This document shows positions 17,710 to 26,459 of a DNA stretch of 64,000 nucleotides, piece by piece (within the stretch, counting starts at the first letter, position 1; every line of letters begins with the position of its first letter). Below the pieces are notes generated by a model that was not told the DNA's origin, searched no databases, and saw only the letters and a program-made list of their open reading frames with translations. A program made the translations under genes and the position numbers. Origin of the DNA: Streptomyces sp. HUAS 15-9 (GTDB taxonomy: Bacteria; Actinomycetota; Actinomycetes; Streptomycetales; Streptomycetaceae); the NCBI RefSeq assembly GCF_025642155.1, contig NZ_CP106798.1, forward strand, positions 7,688,001-7,752,000, in the 5' to 3' direction.

Positions 17710-19098
17710 CTACTCCGAGGCGGCGGGGCTTCCTCGGCGACGTCGCTCCGGGATCATGGGGAGCGGGCCGGTGCTCAGGCTCGCCTTCGGCTCCGGCCGG
17801 ATGCCGGGGCCGGGCCGGGGCCTCAGCCGCCAGTCCGCGGCGACGGCGGCGAGGACCAGCATGACCTCGATCGTGCCGAACCGGTCGCCGATGCATTTGC
17901 GGCTGCCGCCGCCGAAGGAGTTCCAGGCGCCCCGCGGTACGGCCTTGGCCCGCTCGGGCAGCCAGCGGTCGGGGTCGAACCGCTCGGGGGCGGAGTACAG
18001 GGCTGGGTCACGGCCGAGGGCGTAGAAGCTGAGCAGCACGATGGTGCCCGGGGCGAGCCGGACGTCGGCGAGTTCCGTCTCGCACGTGGTCGACCGGGTC
18101 AGCAACCAGGTGGTCGGGTACAGGCGCAGCGACTCGATGATCACACGCCGGGTGTAGTCCAGGTGGGGCAGATCGTCGACGCCGAGCCGACGGCCGGGAC
18201 GGAGCCCGTCCAGTTCACGGTGCAACTGCTCCTCCGCCTCCGGGTTTTCGCCGAGGAGGTGGAAGATCCAGGCCAGAGTGTTCCCCGTGGTCTCGGTCGC
18301 GCCCAGGAGCAGGGTCATGACCTGGTCGTGGATCTCGTCCCCGGCCAGTCGCTCACCGGTCTCCTCGTCCTCGGCGTCGAGCAGGCCGGACAGCAGGTCC
18401 CCGTGATCGACTCCGGCTCGATGAGCGTCGATGGTCTCGTCGATGACGCCGCGCATCCGCTCCAGAGCCCGCTCGAAGCGGCGGTTGCTCCGGGTGGGCA
18501 GCTTCTCCATCAGGCCGACCGGTGCGACCATGCGCGTGTAGAAACCCCGGGTGATGACCGGCAGACAGCGCTGTATCTCGGCGACGGCCCGGTCCTCGAT
18601 GCGGGTGGAGAACAGCGTGCGGACGATGATGCGCGCCGTGAGCGCCTGCATCGCGGCATTGACGTCGAAGGCCCGCCCTTCCTCCCACGAGTCGAGCATG
18701 GAGCCGATCTCGTGGTCCATCACGGGGGTGTACCCGGCCATCCTCTCGGGACGGAACGCCGGTTGCATCAGCCGGCGTTGCCGCCGGTGGTCCGCCCAGG
18801 AGGACGTGGCCAGGCCGTTGCCCGTGAGGAGGCGGACCTTGTCGAAGAGCGGGCCGCCCTTGTCGAAGGTCCGTGAGTCACGCAGTACCTGCTGGACCAG
18901 GTCGGGATGGCAGGCCAGGTACGTTCGTCGGGGACCGAGCCGTACCTCCACCAGGTCGCCGTACGCGGGCAGTGCGGCCAGGAAGTCCAACGGCCGTCGC
19001 CGCAGGGGTATCGCATGGCCGAGCAGGGGGAGCCCACCGGGAGCCACGCCCGTGGTCGTGGGGCGCGGGACCGGTGGTGCCTCATGGGTCGCCGTCAA
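17710..19098 (-). CDS. Cytochrome P450 of the terpenoid operon
   Basis: 462-residue P450 starting at TTG (19098), whose TTGA overlaps the terpene-synthase stop. AAGGAG lies 8 bases upstream, and the 44-residue upstream extension is shadow. I-helix reads LLLGATETTGN (acid-alcohol pair present), ExxR is ESLR, a FDPDRWLPER meander follows, and the heme loop is FGGGSRKCIGDRFG with Cys at about 402. Overall it resembles CYP170/pentalenene-oxygenase-like enzymes in my memory. It probably oxygenates the product of the upstream cyclase. Last gene of the operon prenyltransferase - cyclase - P450. Confidence 0.9.
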   Translation of the reverse strand: MTATHEAPPVPRPTTTGVAPGGLPLLGHAIPLRRRPLDFLAALPAYGDLVEVRLGPRRTYLACHPDLVQQVLRDSRTFDKGGPLFDKVRLLTGNGLATSSWADHRRQRRLMQPAFRPERMAGYTPVMDHEIGSMLDSWEEGRAFDVNAAMQALTARIIVRTLFSTRIEDRAVAEIQRCLPVITRGFYTRMVAPVGLMEKLPTRSNRRFERALERMRGVIDETIDAHRAGVDHGDLLSGLLDAEDEETGERLAGDEIHDQVMTLLLGATETTGNTLAWIFHLLGENPEAEEQLHRELDGLRPGRRLGVDDLPHLDYTRRVIIESLRLYPTTWLLTRSTTCETELADVRLAPGTIVLLSFYALGRDPALYSAPERFDPDRWLPERAKAVPRGAWNSFGGGSRKCIGDRFGTIEVMLVLAAVAADWRLRPRPGPGIRPEPKASLSTGPLPMIPERRRRGSPAASE

Positions 19099-20261
19099 CT
19101 CGTCCGCTCCTTCCGGTGTGGATGCCGAGCGCGCTGGTCCGCTGTCGCCCCGTTTCCGTGGCCGGTCCGGGGCAGGAATCGGGCGATGGGAGTGGTGAGG
19201 CTGATCCACCCGGAGGTGGAGCCGTCCCACACGGATCCGTCGCCGAAGTAACGCGGGGTGAGGTACTCGTACTCCTGGCTGCCGGCCAGCAGATGATCAA
19301 GTCCGTCGAGGTAGGCGCGGACGTCGGCGCGGGCGCCGAACGGGCCGTGCCGCACGGTGTCCCGGGCCGCGATGTACGCCCGCTCATGGAGGTCGACCAA
19401 GTCGCAGACCCTGTCGACGGACCGCTGGAGCGTCAGCCCGTCGTGGCAGCACAGCACCCGTACCGCGTTCATGGGGTCTCCCTGCTCCTTGCGCAGGGAC
19501 AGCAGATCGTTGACGAGGATCAGCTGGCGCATCGCGTGGGCGTGCATGTCCACGAACCGAGGCGACGCGGCCGGCTCGGTCATGTCGATCGCGAGGGCAT
19601 ATTCGGTGAGCAGGAGGATGAAGTCGCAGCCGAAGCTGTCGAGCCGCATGGCCAGATAGGCGTCGTAGTCCGGAACCGAGCCGGACAGCTGGTAGGGAAG
19701 CTCGCTGGTGACTCCCCGCAGGAAGCTGCTCATGCTCGACTTGAAGCGCCGGACCTGATGTGGGCTCAGCCCTGGGCTGATGCGCCGCCACAGATCCTGA
19801 GCCGCCCGCCCGAACGGGGAGTTGTCGCTCGCCGCGGCCGCTGCCCTGGTTGCCGCCCCGGCGGCGAAGTCGGCCATGATCCCGTCGAAGACGTCGCGGG
19901 CTCCGAGGTGGCTGGCTCCCAGCCCGGTGTGGTCCGCCGCCAGATTGTCGATGAGCCCGACGAAATGGTAGAAGTCGGCAAGATCCAGCACGCGTTGTTC
20001 GTCGGCCGTCGGAGCGATGAGGGGTGCGTACAGGCCCACGCGTTCGCGCAGGAGTTTCAGCAGGTCCTCCTCGTCGGCGAAGCACCCTGCCAGATGCCGG
20101 CGCACCCAGGCGTTCGACCGGAACTCGATCTGCGCCGCCTTGGGGTGGTACACCACCGGAAGGAGCCGCGGCAGCTCCGGAAGGAAGAATCCCTCGGGCT
20201 GCTCGTACTCGTGCCGGGCAAGCAGCGAGGTGCCCGTGCGCAGCGGTGAGATGTCAGACAT
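19095..20261 (-). CDS. Class I terpene synthase with atypical aspartate-rich motif
   Basis: 388 residues from the ATG at 20261 (AGGGGA upstream). Class I features are NSE motif N-D-L-L-S-L-R-K-E at 251-259, pyrophosphate-sensor Arg at about 206 (MRLDSFGC) 45 residues before it, and a C-terminal R-Y pair at 337-338. The usual DDxx(D/E) motif after the first helices is D-N-L-A-A-D at 105-110 (FYHFVGLIDNLAAD), losing the second Asp. Metal-dependent ionisation of a prenyl diphosphate and cyclisation is expected. The neighbouring synthase looks like a GGPP synthase, so a diterpene product is more likely than a sesquiterpene. Product unknown. Confidence 0.85.
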   Translation of the reverse strand: MSDISPLRTGTSLLARHEYEQPEGFFLPELPRLLPVVYHPKAAQIEFRSNAWVRRHLAGCFADEEDLLKLLRERVGLYAPLIAPTADEQRVLDLADFYHFVGLIDNLAADHTGLGASHLGARDVFDGIMADFAAGAATRAAAAASDNSPFGRAAQDLWRRISPGLSPHQVRRFKSSMSSFLRGVTSELPYQLSGSVPDYDAYLAMRLDSFGCDFILLLTEYALAIDMTEPAASPRFVDMHAHAMRQLILVNDLLSLRKEQGDPMNAVRVLCCHDGLTLQRSVDRVCDLVDLHERAYIAARDTVRHGPFGARADVRAYLDGLDHLLAGSQEYEYLTPRYFGDGSVWDGSTSGWISLTTPIARFLPRTGHGNGATADQRARHPHRKERTS

Positions 20262-20325
20262 GGGGTCCCCTGGAGTCACGGGAGTTCATATCGGGCGAGC
20301 GATGACCACACTTGCGCCGAGGCGC

Positions 20326-21432
20326 TCAGGAACTGCGTGCGGAGGCTGCGTGAGCCAGCCGGCGCAGGGCCGTGATGGCATGCGGGGGTAAGGGCGCTCC
20401 GTGGAGCGCGCTCAGGGCCCTGCGCCGTCTGCTGCTGATCATCTGTTCCACCGCGGCGCGGGCACCGGTGGACACCAGAACGTCGCGGATCGCGTCGGCC
20501 TGCTCCGCATCGAGGTCCGAACGGCCCACCAGCGAGCGCAGCACGCTCAGTTGCGAGTGATCGGCCCGTGCGATGCCGAAAGCCATCAGTACGGTGTGCT
20601 TGCCCTCCCGCAGGTCGTCGTCGACGGGTTTTCCGGTCTCCCTGGGGTCGCCGAAGACGCCGAGGAGGTCGTCTCGCAGCTGGAACGCCTCGCCGAGGGG
20701 GAGGGCGTACGCGGTCAGCGTGTCCAGCATCGCCTGACCGGCGCCCGCGAGCGCGGCACCGATGTGCAGGGGGCGCTCGACCGTGTATTTGGCGGTCTTG
20801 AAGCGGCTGATCGTCAGGGCGTGCTCGATGTCGCCGATCGGCCGTCCGGTGGCCAGCAGATCCAGGCACTGGCCGAACATGACCTCGCCGCGCATCGTGT
20901 CGAGCAGCGGGCGAGCCGCTCGTATCTGCGCGGGTGAGAGACCTGCCGTGTGGAACATCTCGTCCGACCACGCAAGAGCGAGATCGCCGAGCAGTACGGC
21001 GGCGTGGACGCCATGCCGTTCCGCGTGTCCGGGAGTGTGCCGGTGCCGGTGGAATTCGGCCAGGAGCCGGTGCAGAGCCGGCCGCCCCCGGCGGGCGTCG
21101 CTGTCGTCCATGACATCGTCATGGATGAGAGCGAAGGCGTGGAACAGCTCCAAGGACGCTGCGGCCTTCACCACGGGCCCCGGATCCCACGCGCCGCCCG
21201 CGGCATACCAGCCGCACAGGCACATCACCGGCCGGATGAGTTTGCCGCCCGAGGAAAGGAAACCGCGGAGCGTCTCCTTGGGTTCGAGCGACCGGGAGGA
21301 CTCTGCCGTGTGACATTTTTGGTCGAGGAAATCGGCCAGGGCCGAGCCTGCCATCTGCCGGATCCGCGCAAGGTCCGGCGCCGAGTGATCGAGAGTTACG
21401 ACCCGATCCTCCGTATCCGTCGCCGCTCGCAT
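20326..21432 (-). CDS. Polyprenyl (probably geranylgeranyl) diphosphate synthase
   Basis: 368-residue trans-isoprenyl diphosphate synthase. First Asp-rich motif D-D-V-M-D at 105-109 (ALIHDDVMDDSDARRGRP), second at about 254 (QLRDDLLGVFGDP), and substrate-binding GGKLIRP near 62. Chain-length determinants: residue -5 to the first motif is Phe100 while -4 is Ala101, and there is no two-residue insertion. This pattern is associated with type I GGPP synthases rather than bacterial FPP synthases. First gene of the terpenoid operon, preceded by a region with five CCCCATG repeats. Product length is inferred. Confidence 0.87.
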   Translation of the reverse strand: MRAATDTEDRVVTLDHSAPDLARIRQMAGSALADFLDQKCHTAESSRSLEPKETLRGFLSSGGKLIRPVMCLCGWYAAGGAWDPGPVVKAAASLELFHAFALIHDDVMDDSDARRGRPALHRLLAEFHRHRHTPGHAERHGVHAAVLLGDLALAWSDEMFHTAGLSPAQIRAARPLLDTMRGEVMFGQCLDLLATGRPIGDIEHALTISRFKTAKYTVERPLHIGAALAGAGQAMLDTLTAYALPLGEAFQLRDDLLGVFGDPRETGKPVDDDLREGKHTVLMAFGIARADHSQLSVLRSLVGRSDLDAEQADAIRDVLVSTGARAAVEQMISSRRRRALSALHGAPLPPHAITALRRLAHAASARSS

Positions 21433-21581
21433 GGCCCCCCCAGGGATACGCCCGTCACAGCGGAGCTCCGGAGGAGGCTGCTGCCACCTGCGTCAACCGT
21501 GCCGGATCGCGAAAGACCTTGGTCCTCCGGGGCTCACGTGGAGCCTTCACGGGGAGGCCGTCGGCGAAACGTGTATATGGT

Positions 21582-21685
21582 CCCCATGTGCCCCATGGCT
21601 CACGATCTGGCGCGCACGGGGGCGCATTTCTGGTTCGGGCGCGCCCCATGAAATCCCCATGCGCCCTTGGGGTGAACTCCCCATG
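21582..21685. repeat. Five CCCCATG heptamers upstream of the terpenoid operon
   Basis: Copies at 21582-21588, 21591-21597, 21644-21650, 21655-21661 and 21679-21685, all in the same orientation (CATGGGG reading toward the operon). They lie in the 279-bp gap between the LAL-like gene's stop (21712) and the prenyl synthase start (21432). No gene is seen in this gap. They may be activator binding sites; MalT-type LAL activators bind short G-rich direct repeats. Confidence 0.5.
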
Positions 21686-21711
21686 CGTCCTCGACGGCCG
21701 CTGTTCGGCAC

Positions 21712-24483
21712 CTATGCCAGGCGGCGGGGCCTCAGACCCGCGGCGATGAGTTCGTCACGCGCGAGGGTCACCATGGGATCGGCACCGCACCGAGTGGCCA
21801 GATCCACCCCCTGGTACAGCGGCTCGGCGGCCTGCGAAACCCGGCCGGCCCGGCGCAGTGCCGTACCCAACTCGACCAGGGCGCAGGCGAGTTCGTACGT
21901 CGAGGGCGATCGCTCCAGTTCCGTGACCGCACGCTGCAGCAGGGTGATGGCCTGGGGCCCGTCGCTCAGTCGTGCCATGACGCGCAGCGCATGCCCGGTG
22001 GTGGAGGCCGCGCCGAAGCGCTCGGCACGCTGTACCGCTGTGTGCGCCAGTGCCTGGGCCCGCGGGACATCCGTGACGTGGGATGCGAGGGCGAGGCGCA
22101 GCAGCCATGGATACAGCCCCGGATTGCGCATCCCGTGTCCGTCCAGCCGTTCTCCCACCCGGGTCAGTTCCGCCGCCGCTTCCTTCGCCAACCCCCGGGC
22201 CAGCAGCAGCTCGGCATGGACGGTCTGGGCGTCGGGAAACGTCACGGCGGACGGGAACGGCTCACCGAGACCGTGATCCGCTGCCATCCTTTCCGCCGCG
22301 TCGACCTGCCCCCGGGCGAGCAGGATCTCGATCAGGCTTCCGATCGCGTACCAGTGCACGGGCACGTCGGGGCTCACCCGGTCGGCCAGCCGCAGTCCCG
22401 CCCTGACGAAATCCTCCGCGTCGGTGAGCCGGCCGCAGCGGAACCGGATGTAGCCGAGGAAGGTGTAACCGAGCGCCAGGGGAGTACCACGCCAGCCCTG
22501 GCGCTCGAACTCCGAGATGCCGCGGGTGAACAGCTCCTCGGCCCGGTCGGGACGGTCGCAGTACAGGTAGGTGAGCGCCACCAGCGCCGGAACCTCGAAG
22601 CCCCACCGCTCGTCCGTCCAGCTCATCTCGTCGCTCATGGCCCGCTCGGCGTACTGAAGGGCCGTCGACACCGCCTCGCCGCGCACCACGGCGTCCCACC
22701 CGCGCAGCCCGAACAGATACCGCTCGATCTCCTCGCGCCCGGTCAGCCGCTCGGTGAGCTGGGCGAGCCGACGTGACAGCGCCGGGCCGTCGTGGTCCTC
22801 GGAGGTGAAGGCCGCCAGCATGAAATGCTCGGTCAGCAGCCGCAGCCGACCCCGTGCGTCCGCGGTCGTGCGGGCTTCCTCCTCCATGACGCTCGTCGCT
22901 TCGCCGAGCCGGTCGCAGTACGCCAGCGCCCGCGCGAGCCGGATCACGATGGCCTGACGCAACTCGGGCGGCAGGTCGGGTTCGTCCAACGCCGCCCGCA
23001 GCTGGTTGACCGCGGTCACCGGGTCGTGCGTCACCGCCGGCGAACCGAGCTCGTGCAGGATGGCGGCCCGCAGCTCCGCGACCGGAGTTTCGCGCAACGC
23101 CCTGCTCAGACAGCGGTGGGCGGCCTCGGGAGCGCCCCGGCGCACATACTCGCGGGCCGCGTCGTGCAGTTGTCGGGCCACCGCGTCGTCGCCCTCGGGC
23201 TGAGTCTCCAGCAGGTGGCGTGCCGCCACCGCCGGACCCAGGCCCGCGTCGATCAGTTCCCACGCCGCTTTGCCGTGCATGGCCGCCCGGGTCTCGCCGG
23301 GAATCGCCCGGTACACCTTCGTGGCGATGAGCGGATGCGCGAACTCCAGCCGCTCGCCGGGTTTGAGGATGTGCTCGGCCCGCAGCAGGTCCGCCGTCTG
23401 CGCGACATTGGCCGGGCCCAGTGCCGCCAGGGACGCGGCCAGATCCGGGGTCGCCTCCGAACCGAGAATGGCCACCGCCCAGGCGAGGCGGGTGGCGGAC
23501 GTGCCCAGGTGCTCGAGCCGGTCCACCAGGCCGCCGCCCATGGTGGTGGCGGCCGCAAGATCCCGCAGCAGCCGGACGTTCTCCCGGACGGGATCGACCT
23601 CCCGTTCGCGGATCCGGGCGGCCAGCTCCACCGTCTCGAAGGGATTGCCGCCGGTGACCCGCCACGCCTCCTGGCAGAACCCCTCGTCGACGTCCTTGAC
23701 GAGCGCCTCCCGCAGCAGCGCGGAGACCGCCGCGGCCGTCAACGGCTCCAGGTCCAGCGGCCGAACCCGGTTCCGCTCCATCATGCCGGTGAACGCCTTG
23801 GCGCCCTCGGTCGGTTCCTCCGGCCGGTAGGCGACCACCATCAGCGTCGGCAGATCCTCGGCCTGCCGGAAGAAGGAGGTCAGCCACATCAGGGACTCGA
23901 GATCCACCCAGTGCGCATCATCGACGATCATGACCAACGGTCCACGCCGCAGCGCCACGTTGGTGACCAGCCAGTCCAGGCCGTCCCGCACGCCCTGCGG
24001 ATCGGGTGCCGCTCCTACCCCCGCGGGGCACAGGCCGATACAGGGCCCGATGATCGCGTACCAGTCGCCCAGCAGTTCGCGCCGCTCACTGTCGGAGTAC
24101 GAGGCCAGCAGCGGCTGGAACAGCTGCCGCACCACGTGGAAGGCCACGCCCTGCTCCAGCTCGCCGCCCTTGGCGGACAGCACCCGGCACTCGCGCTCCG
24201 CGGCGAGCCTGCGCACCTCGTCCAGCAGGGTCGTCTTGCCCGCGCCTGCGGCGCCGGTGAAGGCCAGCACACCGTCCCGGCGGGCCACGGGGGTGGTCGC
24301 GCCGGTCTGCGAACGACTGCTCAGGGCGTCCAACGACGTCTGCGCGACAGTCAGTTCGATGTCTCGTTCCAGAGTGCTCGGGGTGATCGCGCTGTTCCGG
24401 CGGCGTCGCTCGCCGGCTCCCGTCCGCGTCCCGCGTTGCTGTGTCCCGGTCCGACCCACCAGCACTCGTCCCCCTCGCGGCAT
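21712..24483 (-). CDS. LAL/MalT-like AAA ATPase regulator lacking the LuxR helix-turn-helix
   Basis: 923 residues from the ATG at 24483 (GGAGG five bases upstream). N-terminal STAND/AAA ATPase: Walker A GAAGAGKT at about 77-84, Walker B LVMIVDDAHWVD near 181-192, and GGNPF. A long TPR-like helical region follows to the end (LVELGTALRRAGRVSQAAEPL). Full LAL regulators continue with a LuxR HTH after a segment like AAGLRPRR; here the frame stops right there (GLRPRRLA then TAG). None of the frames downstream encodes an HTH. It may act through a partner, as a signal-sensing ATPase, or be a truncated regulator of the adjacent terpenoid operon. Confidence 0.82.
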   Translation of the reverse strand: MPRGGRVLVGRTGTQQRGTRTGAGERRRRNSAITPSTLERDIELTVAQTSLDALSSRSQTGATTPVARRDGVLAFTGAAGAGKTTLLDEVRRLAAERECRVLSAKGGELEQGVAFHVVRQLFQPLLASYSDSERRELLGDWYAIIGPCIGLCPAGVGAAPDPQGVRDGLDWLVTNVALRRGPLVMIVDDAHWVDLESLMWLTSFFRQAEDLPTLMVVAYRPEEPTEGAKAFTGMMERNRVRPLDLEPLTAAAVSALLREALVKDVDEGFCQEAWRVTGGNPFETVELAARIREREVDPVRENVRLLRDLAAATTMGGGLVDRLEHLGTSATRLAWAVAILGSEATPDLAASLAALGPANVAQTADLLRAEHILKPGERLEFAHPLIATKVYRAIPGETRAAMHGKAAWELIDAGLGPAVAARHLLETQPEGDDAVARQLHDAAREYVRRGAPEAAHRCLSRALRETPVAELRAAILHELGSPAVTHDPVTAVNQLRAALDEPDLPPELRQAIVIRLARALAYCDRLGEATSVMEEEARTTADARGRLRLLTEHFMLAAFTSEDHDGPALSRRLAQLTERLTGREEIERYLFGLRGWDAVVRGEAVSTALQYAERAMSDEMSWTDERWGFEVPALVALTYLYCDRPDRAEELFTRGISEFERQGWRGTPLALGYTFLGYIRFRCGRLTDAEDFVRAGLRLADRVSPDVPVHWYAIGSLIEILLARGQVDAAERMAADHGLGEPFPSAVTFPDAQTVHAELLLARGLAKEAAAELTRVGERLDGHGMRNPGLYPWLLRLALASHVTDVPRAQALAHTAVQRAERFGAASTTGHALRVMARLSDGPQAITLLQRAVTELERSPSTYELACALVELGTALRRAGRVSQAAEPLYQGVDLATRCGADPMVTLARDELIAAGLRPRRLA

Positions 24484-24682
24484 GGCGCCCTCCGTGGCGC
24501 GCCGGGAATCCCACCCTGACACAGCGTATCCACCGATCTACGTTCGGCGAGCAGTCAATGTGCACATACACCGCGTGTGAGTGAGTGGGGCTACACTGTC
24601 GCCTTCTCGCCCGTTTGTGAACGGTGGGCGCGTACTTCGGGTTACGGCGAACCGCTGGGGAGCGTCGTCTCCAGGCGGTCGC

Positions 24683-25390
24683 TCAGCCCGGTTCCCGATC
24701 GGCCCGGGCGGCCCACAGACCCCGTACATGGCCAAGATGACGGGTCATGATCTCGCGCACGGCCCGCTCGTCGCGGTCCAGCAACGCGTCCAGGAGTTCC
24801 AGGTGTTCCTCGGCGGAGGCCAGCAGACGCCCCGCCTCCACCAGCGCGGTGAGTCCGTAGAGGCGGGAGCGTCCCCGTAGATCGGCGACCACCTCGACGA
24901 GATGGGCGTTGCCGGCCAGGGCGAGCAGCCCCAGGTGGAAGCGGGTGTCCGCCTCGACGTACGTGATGAGGTCGCCCGCCAGCGCCGCGGTCACGATCTC
25001 CCGGGCGGCCGGGCGCAGCGCCTCCAGACAGACCCGGTCGGCCGTCCTGGCCAGCTCCACCACGGTGGGGATCTCGATGAGCGAGCGGATGTGGGTGTAC
25101 TCGTCGAGCTGCTTGTCGGAGACGGCGGTGACCCGGAACCCCTTGTTGGGGACCGTGTCGACCAGTCCCTCCTTGGCCAGGTCCAGCATCGCCTCGCGCA
25201 CCGGGGTCGCCGAGACACCGAAGCGGGCGGCCAGCGAGGGGGCCGAGTAGACCTCGCCGGGCCGCAGCTCACCGGCGATCAGCGCGGCCCGCAGGGCCTC
25301 GGCGACCCGCTCACGGTAGCTGCTCCGACGGCCGCCCAGGCGGGGGAGTTCGGGTGCGGCAGACGGGGCGCCGCTGCGCTGGGCGGTCAT
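24683..25390 (-). CDS. GntR-family (FadR/FCD) regulator of the hydroxyproline genes
   Basis: 235 residues from ATG 25390 (GGAGAA upstream). N-terminal winged HTH (ALRAALIAGELRPGEVYSAP, FGVSATPVREAMLDLAKEGL) with C-terminal all-helical FCD ligand domain. It lies beside the epimerase gene and probably represses the cluster until hydroxyproline or a pyrroline metabolite binds. A degenerate copy of the cluster operator sits at 25411-25424, suggesting autoregulation. The roughly 200 bp between this gene and the LAL-like gene hold no visible ORF. Confidence 0.87.
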   Translation of the reverse strand: MTAQRSGAPSAAPELPRLGGRRSSYRERVAEALRAALIAGELRPGEVYSAPSLAARFGVSATPVREAMLDLAKEGLVDTVPNKGFRVTAVSDKQLDEYTHIRSLIEIPTVVELARTADRVCLEALRPAAREIVTAALAGDLITYVEADTRFHLGLLALAGNAHLVEVVADLRGRSRLYGLTALVEAGRLLASAEEHLELLDALLDRDERAVREIMTRHLGHVRGLWAARADREPG

Positions 25391-25410
25391 CGGGTTCTCC
25401 TCGAACGACT

Positions 25411-25424
25411 GGTGCCATGTCATG
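25411..25424. promoter_or_regulatory. Degenerate operator candidate upstream of the GntR gene
   Basis: GGTGCCATGTCATG matches 9 of 14 bases of AGTACTATGTCACA (30334-30347) including the GT-N3-AT-N3-A core, 20 bp upstream of the regulator start. Confidence 0.3.
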
Positions 25425-25442
25425 TGTTGCCAGTATGGAGGG

Positions 25443-26444
25443 CTAGAGCACAAAGCCCTCCGGGAAGGGGTCCGTGGGATCGAGCAGATACTGGGCCGTG
25501 CCCGTGATCCAGGCGCGGCCGGTGAAGCTCGGCAGCACGGCCGGGATCCCGGCGACCTCGGTCTCGCCCAGCAGCCGTCCGGTGAACCGCGTGCCGATGA
25601 AGGACTCGTTCACGAACTCGGTGTGCAGGGGCAGTTCGCCGCGCGCGTGCAGTTGTGCCATGCGCGCGCTGGTACCCGTACCGCAGGGCGAGCGGTCGAA
25701 CCAGCCGGGGTGGATGGCCATCGCATGCCGCGAGTGACGGGCGGTGGCGCCGGGTGCGTACAGATGGACGTGATGGCAGCCGCGGATGGAGGGGTCCTCG
25801 GGGTGGACCGGCTCGTCCTCGGCGTTGATGGCGTCCATCAGGGCCAGACCCGCCCTTAGGATGTCGTCCTTGCGGGCGCGGTCGAAGGGCAGCCCGAACT
25901 CCTCCAGCGGCAGGATCGCGTAGAAGTTCCCGCCGTACGCGAGGTCGTACGTCACCGTCCGCCCGTCGGCGAGCACCGCCCTGCGGTCCAGGCCGGCGCA
26001 GAACGACGGCACGTTCCGCAGCGTGACGTTCCTGGCGGCGCCGTCCTCGACCGCGACCTCGGCGACGACGAGTCCGGCCGGGGTGTCGAGGCGGATGGTG
26101 GTGACCGGCTCGACGACCTCCACCATGCCGGTCTCCACCAGCACGGTCGCCACGCCGATCGTGCCGTGCCCGCACATCGGCAGATAGCCGGAGACCTCGA
26201 TGTAGACGACACCCCAGTCGCAGTCGGGGCGGGTCGGTGGCTGCAGGACCGCACCGCTCATCGCCGAGTGCCCGCGCGGCTCGTTCATCAGCAACTGCTT
26301 GATGTGGTCGAGGTGTTCACGGAAGTACAGTCGCCGCTCGTTCATCGTCGCACCGGGGACGGTGCCGATCCCGCCGATGATCACGCGGGTGGGCATGCCC
26401 TCGGTGTGCGAGTCGACGGCGTGCAGGACGAGTGTGCTGCGCAC
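25443..26444 (-). CDS. 4-Hydroxyproline 2-epimerase (proline racemase family)
   Basis: Converts trans-4-hydroxy-L-proline to cis-4-hydroxy-D-proline by a two-base, PLP-independent mechanism. The 333 residues carry both catalytic cysteines: Cys91 in YLPMCGHGTIG and Cys254 in DRSPCGTGTSA. Both Cys are present, which separates racemases/epimerases from the Thr/Cys dehydratases. First enzyme of hydroxyproline catabolism, lying between the GntR gene and the deaminase gene (15-bp gap), with the D-hydroxyproline dehydrogenase genes upstream. A proline racemase activity cannot be excluded from sequence, but the neighbours favour hydroxyproline. Confidence 0.87.
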   Translation of the reverse strand: MRSTLVLHAVDSHTEGMPTRVIIGGIGTVPGATMNERRLYFREHLDHIKQLLMNEPRGHSAMSGAVLQPPTRPDCDWGVVYIEVSGYLPMCGHGTIGVATVLVETGMVEVVEPVTTIRLDTPAGLVVAEVAVEDGAARNVTLRNVPSFCAGLDRRAVLADGRTVTYDLAYGGNFYAILPLEEFGLPFDRARKDDILRAGLALMDAINAEDEPVHPEDPSIRGCHHVHLYAPGATARHSRHAMAIHPGWFDRSPCGTGTSARMAQLHARGELPLHTEFVNESFIGTRFTGRLLGETEVAGIPAVLPSFTGRAWITGTAQYLLDPTDPFPEGFVL

Positions 26445-26459
26445 GTTCGGGCCTCCTTG

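Noticed and set aside
21455..21711. Separate small HTH gene replacing the lost LuxR domain of the LAL protein
   Set aside because: All frames checked by eye; none gives a LuxR-like HTH pattern.
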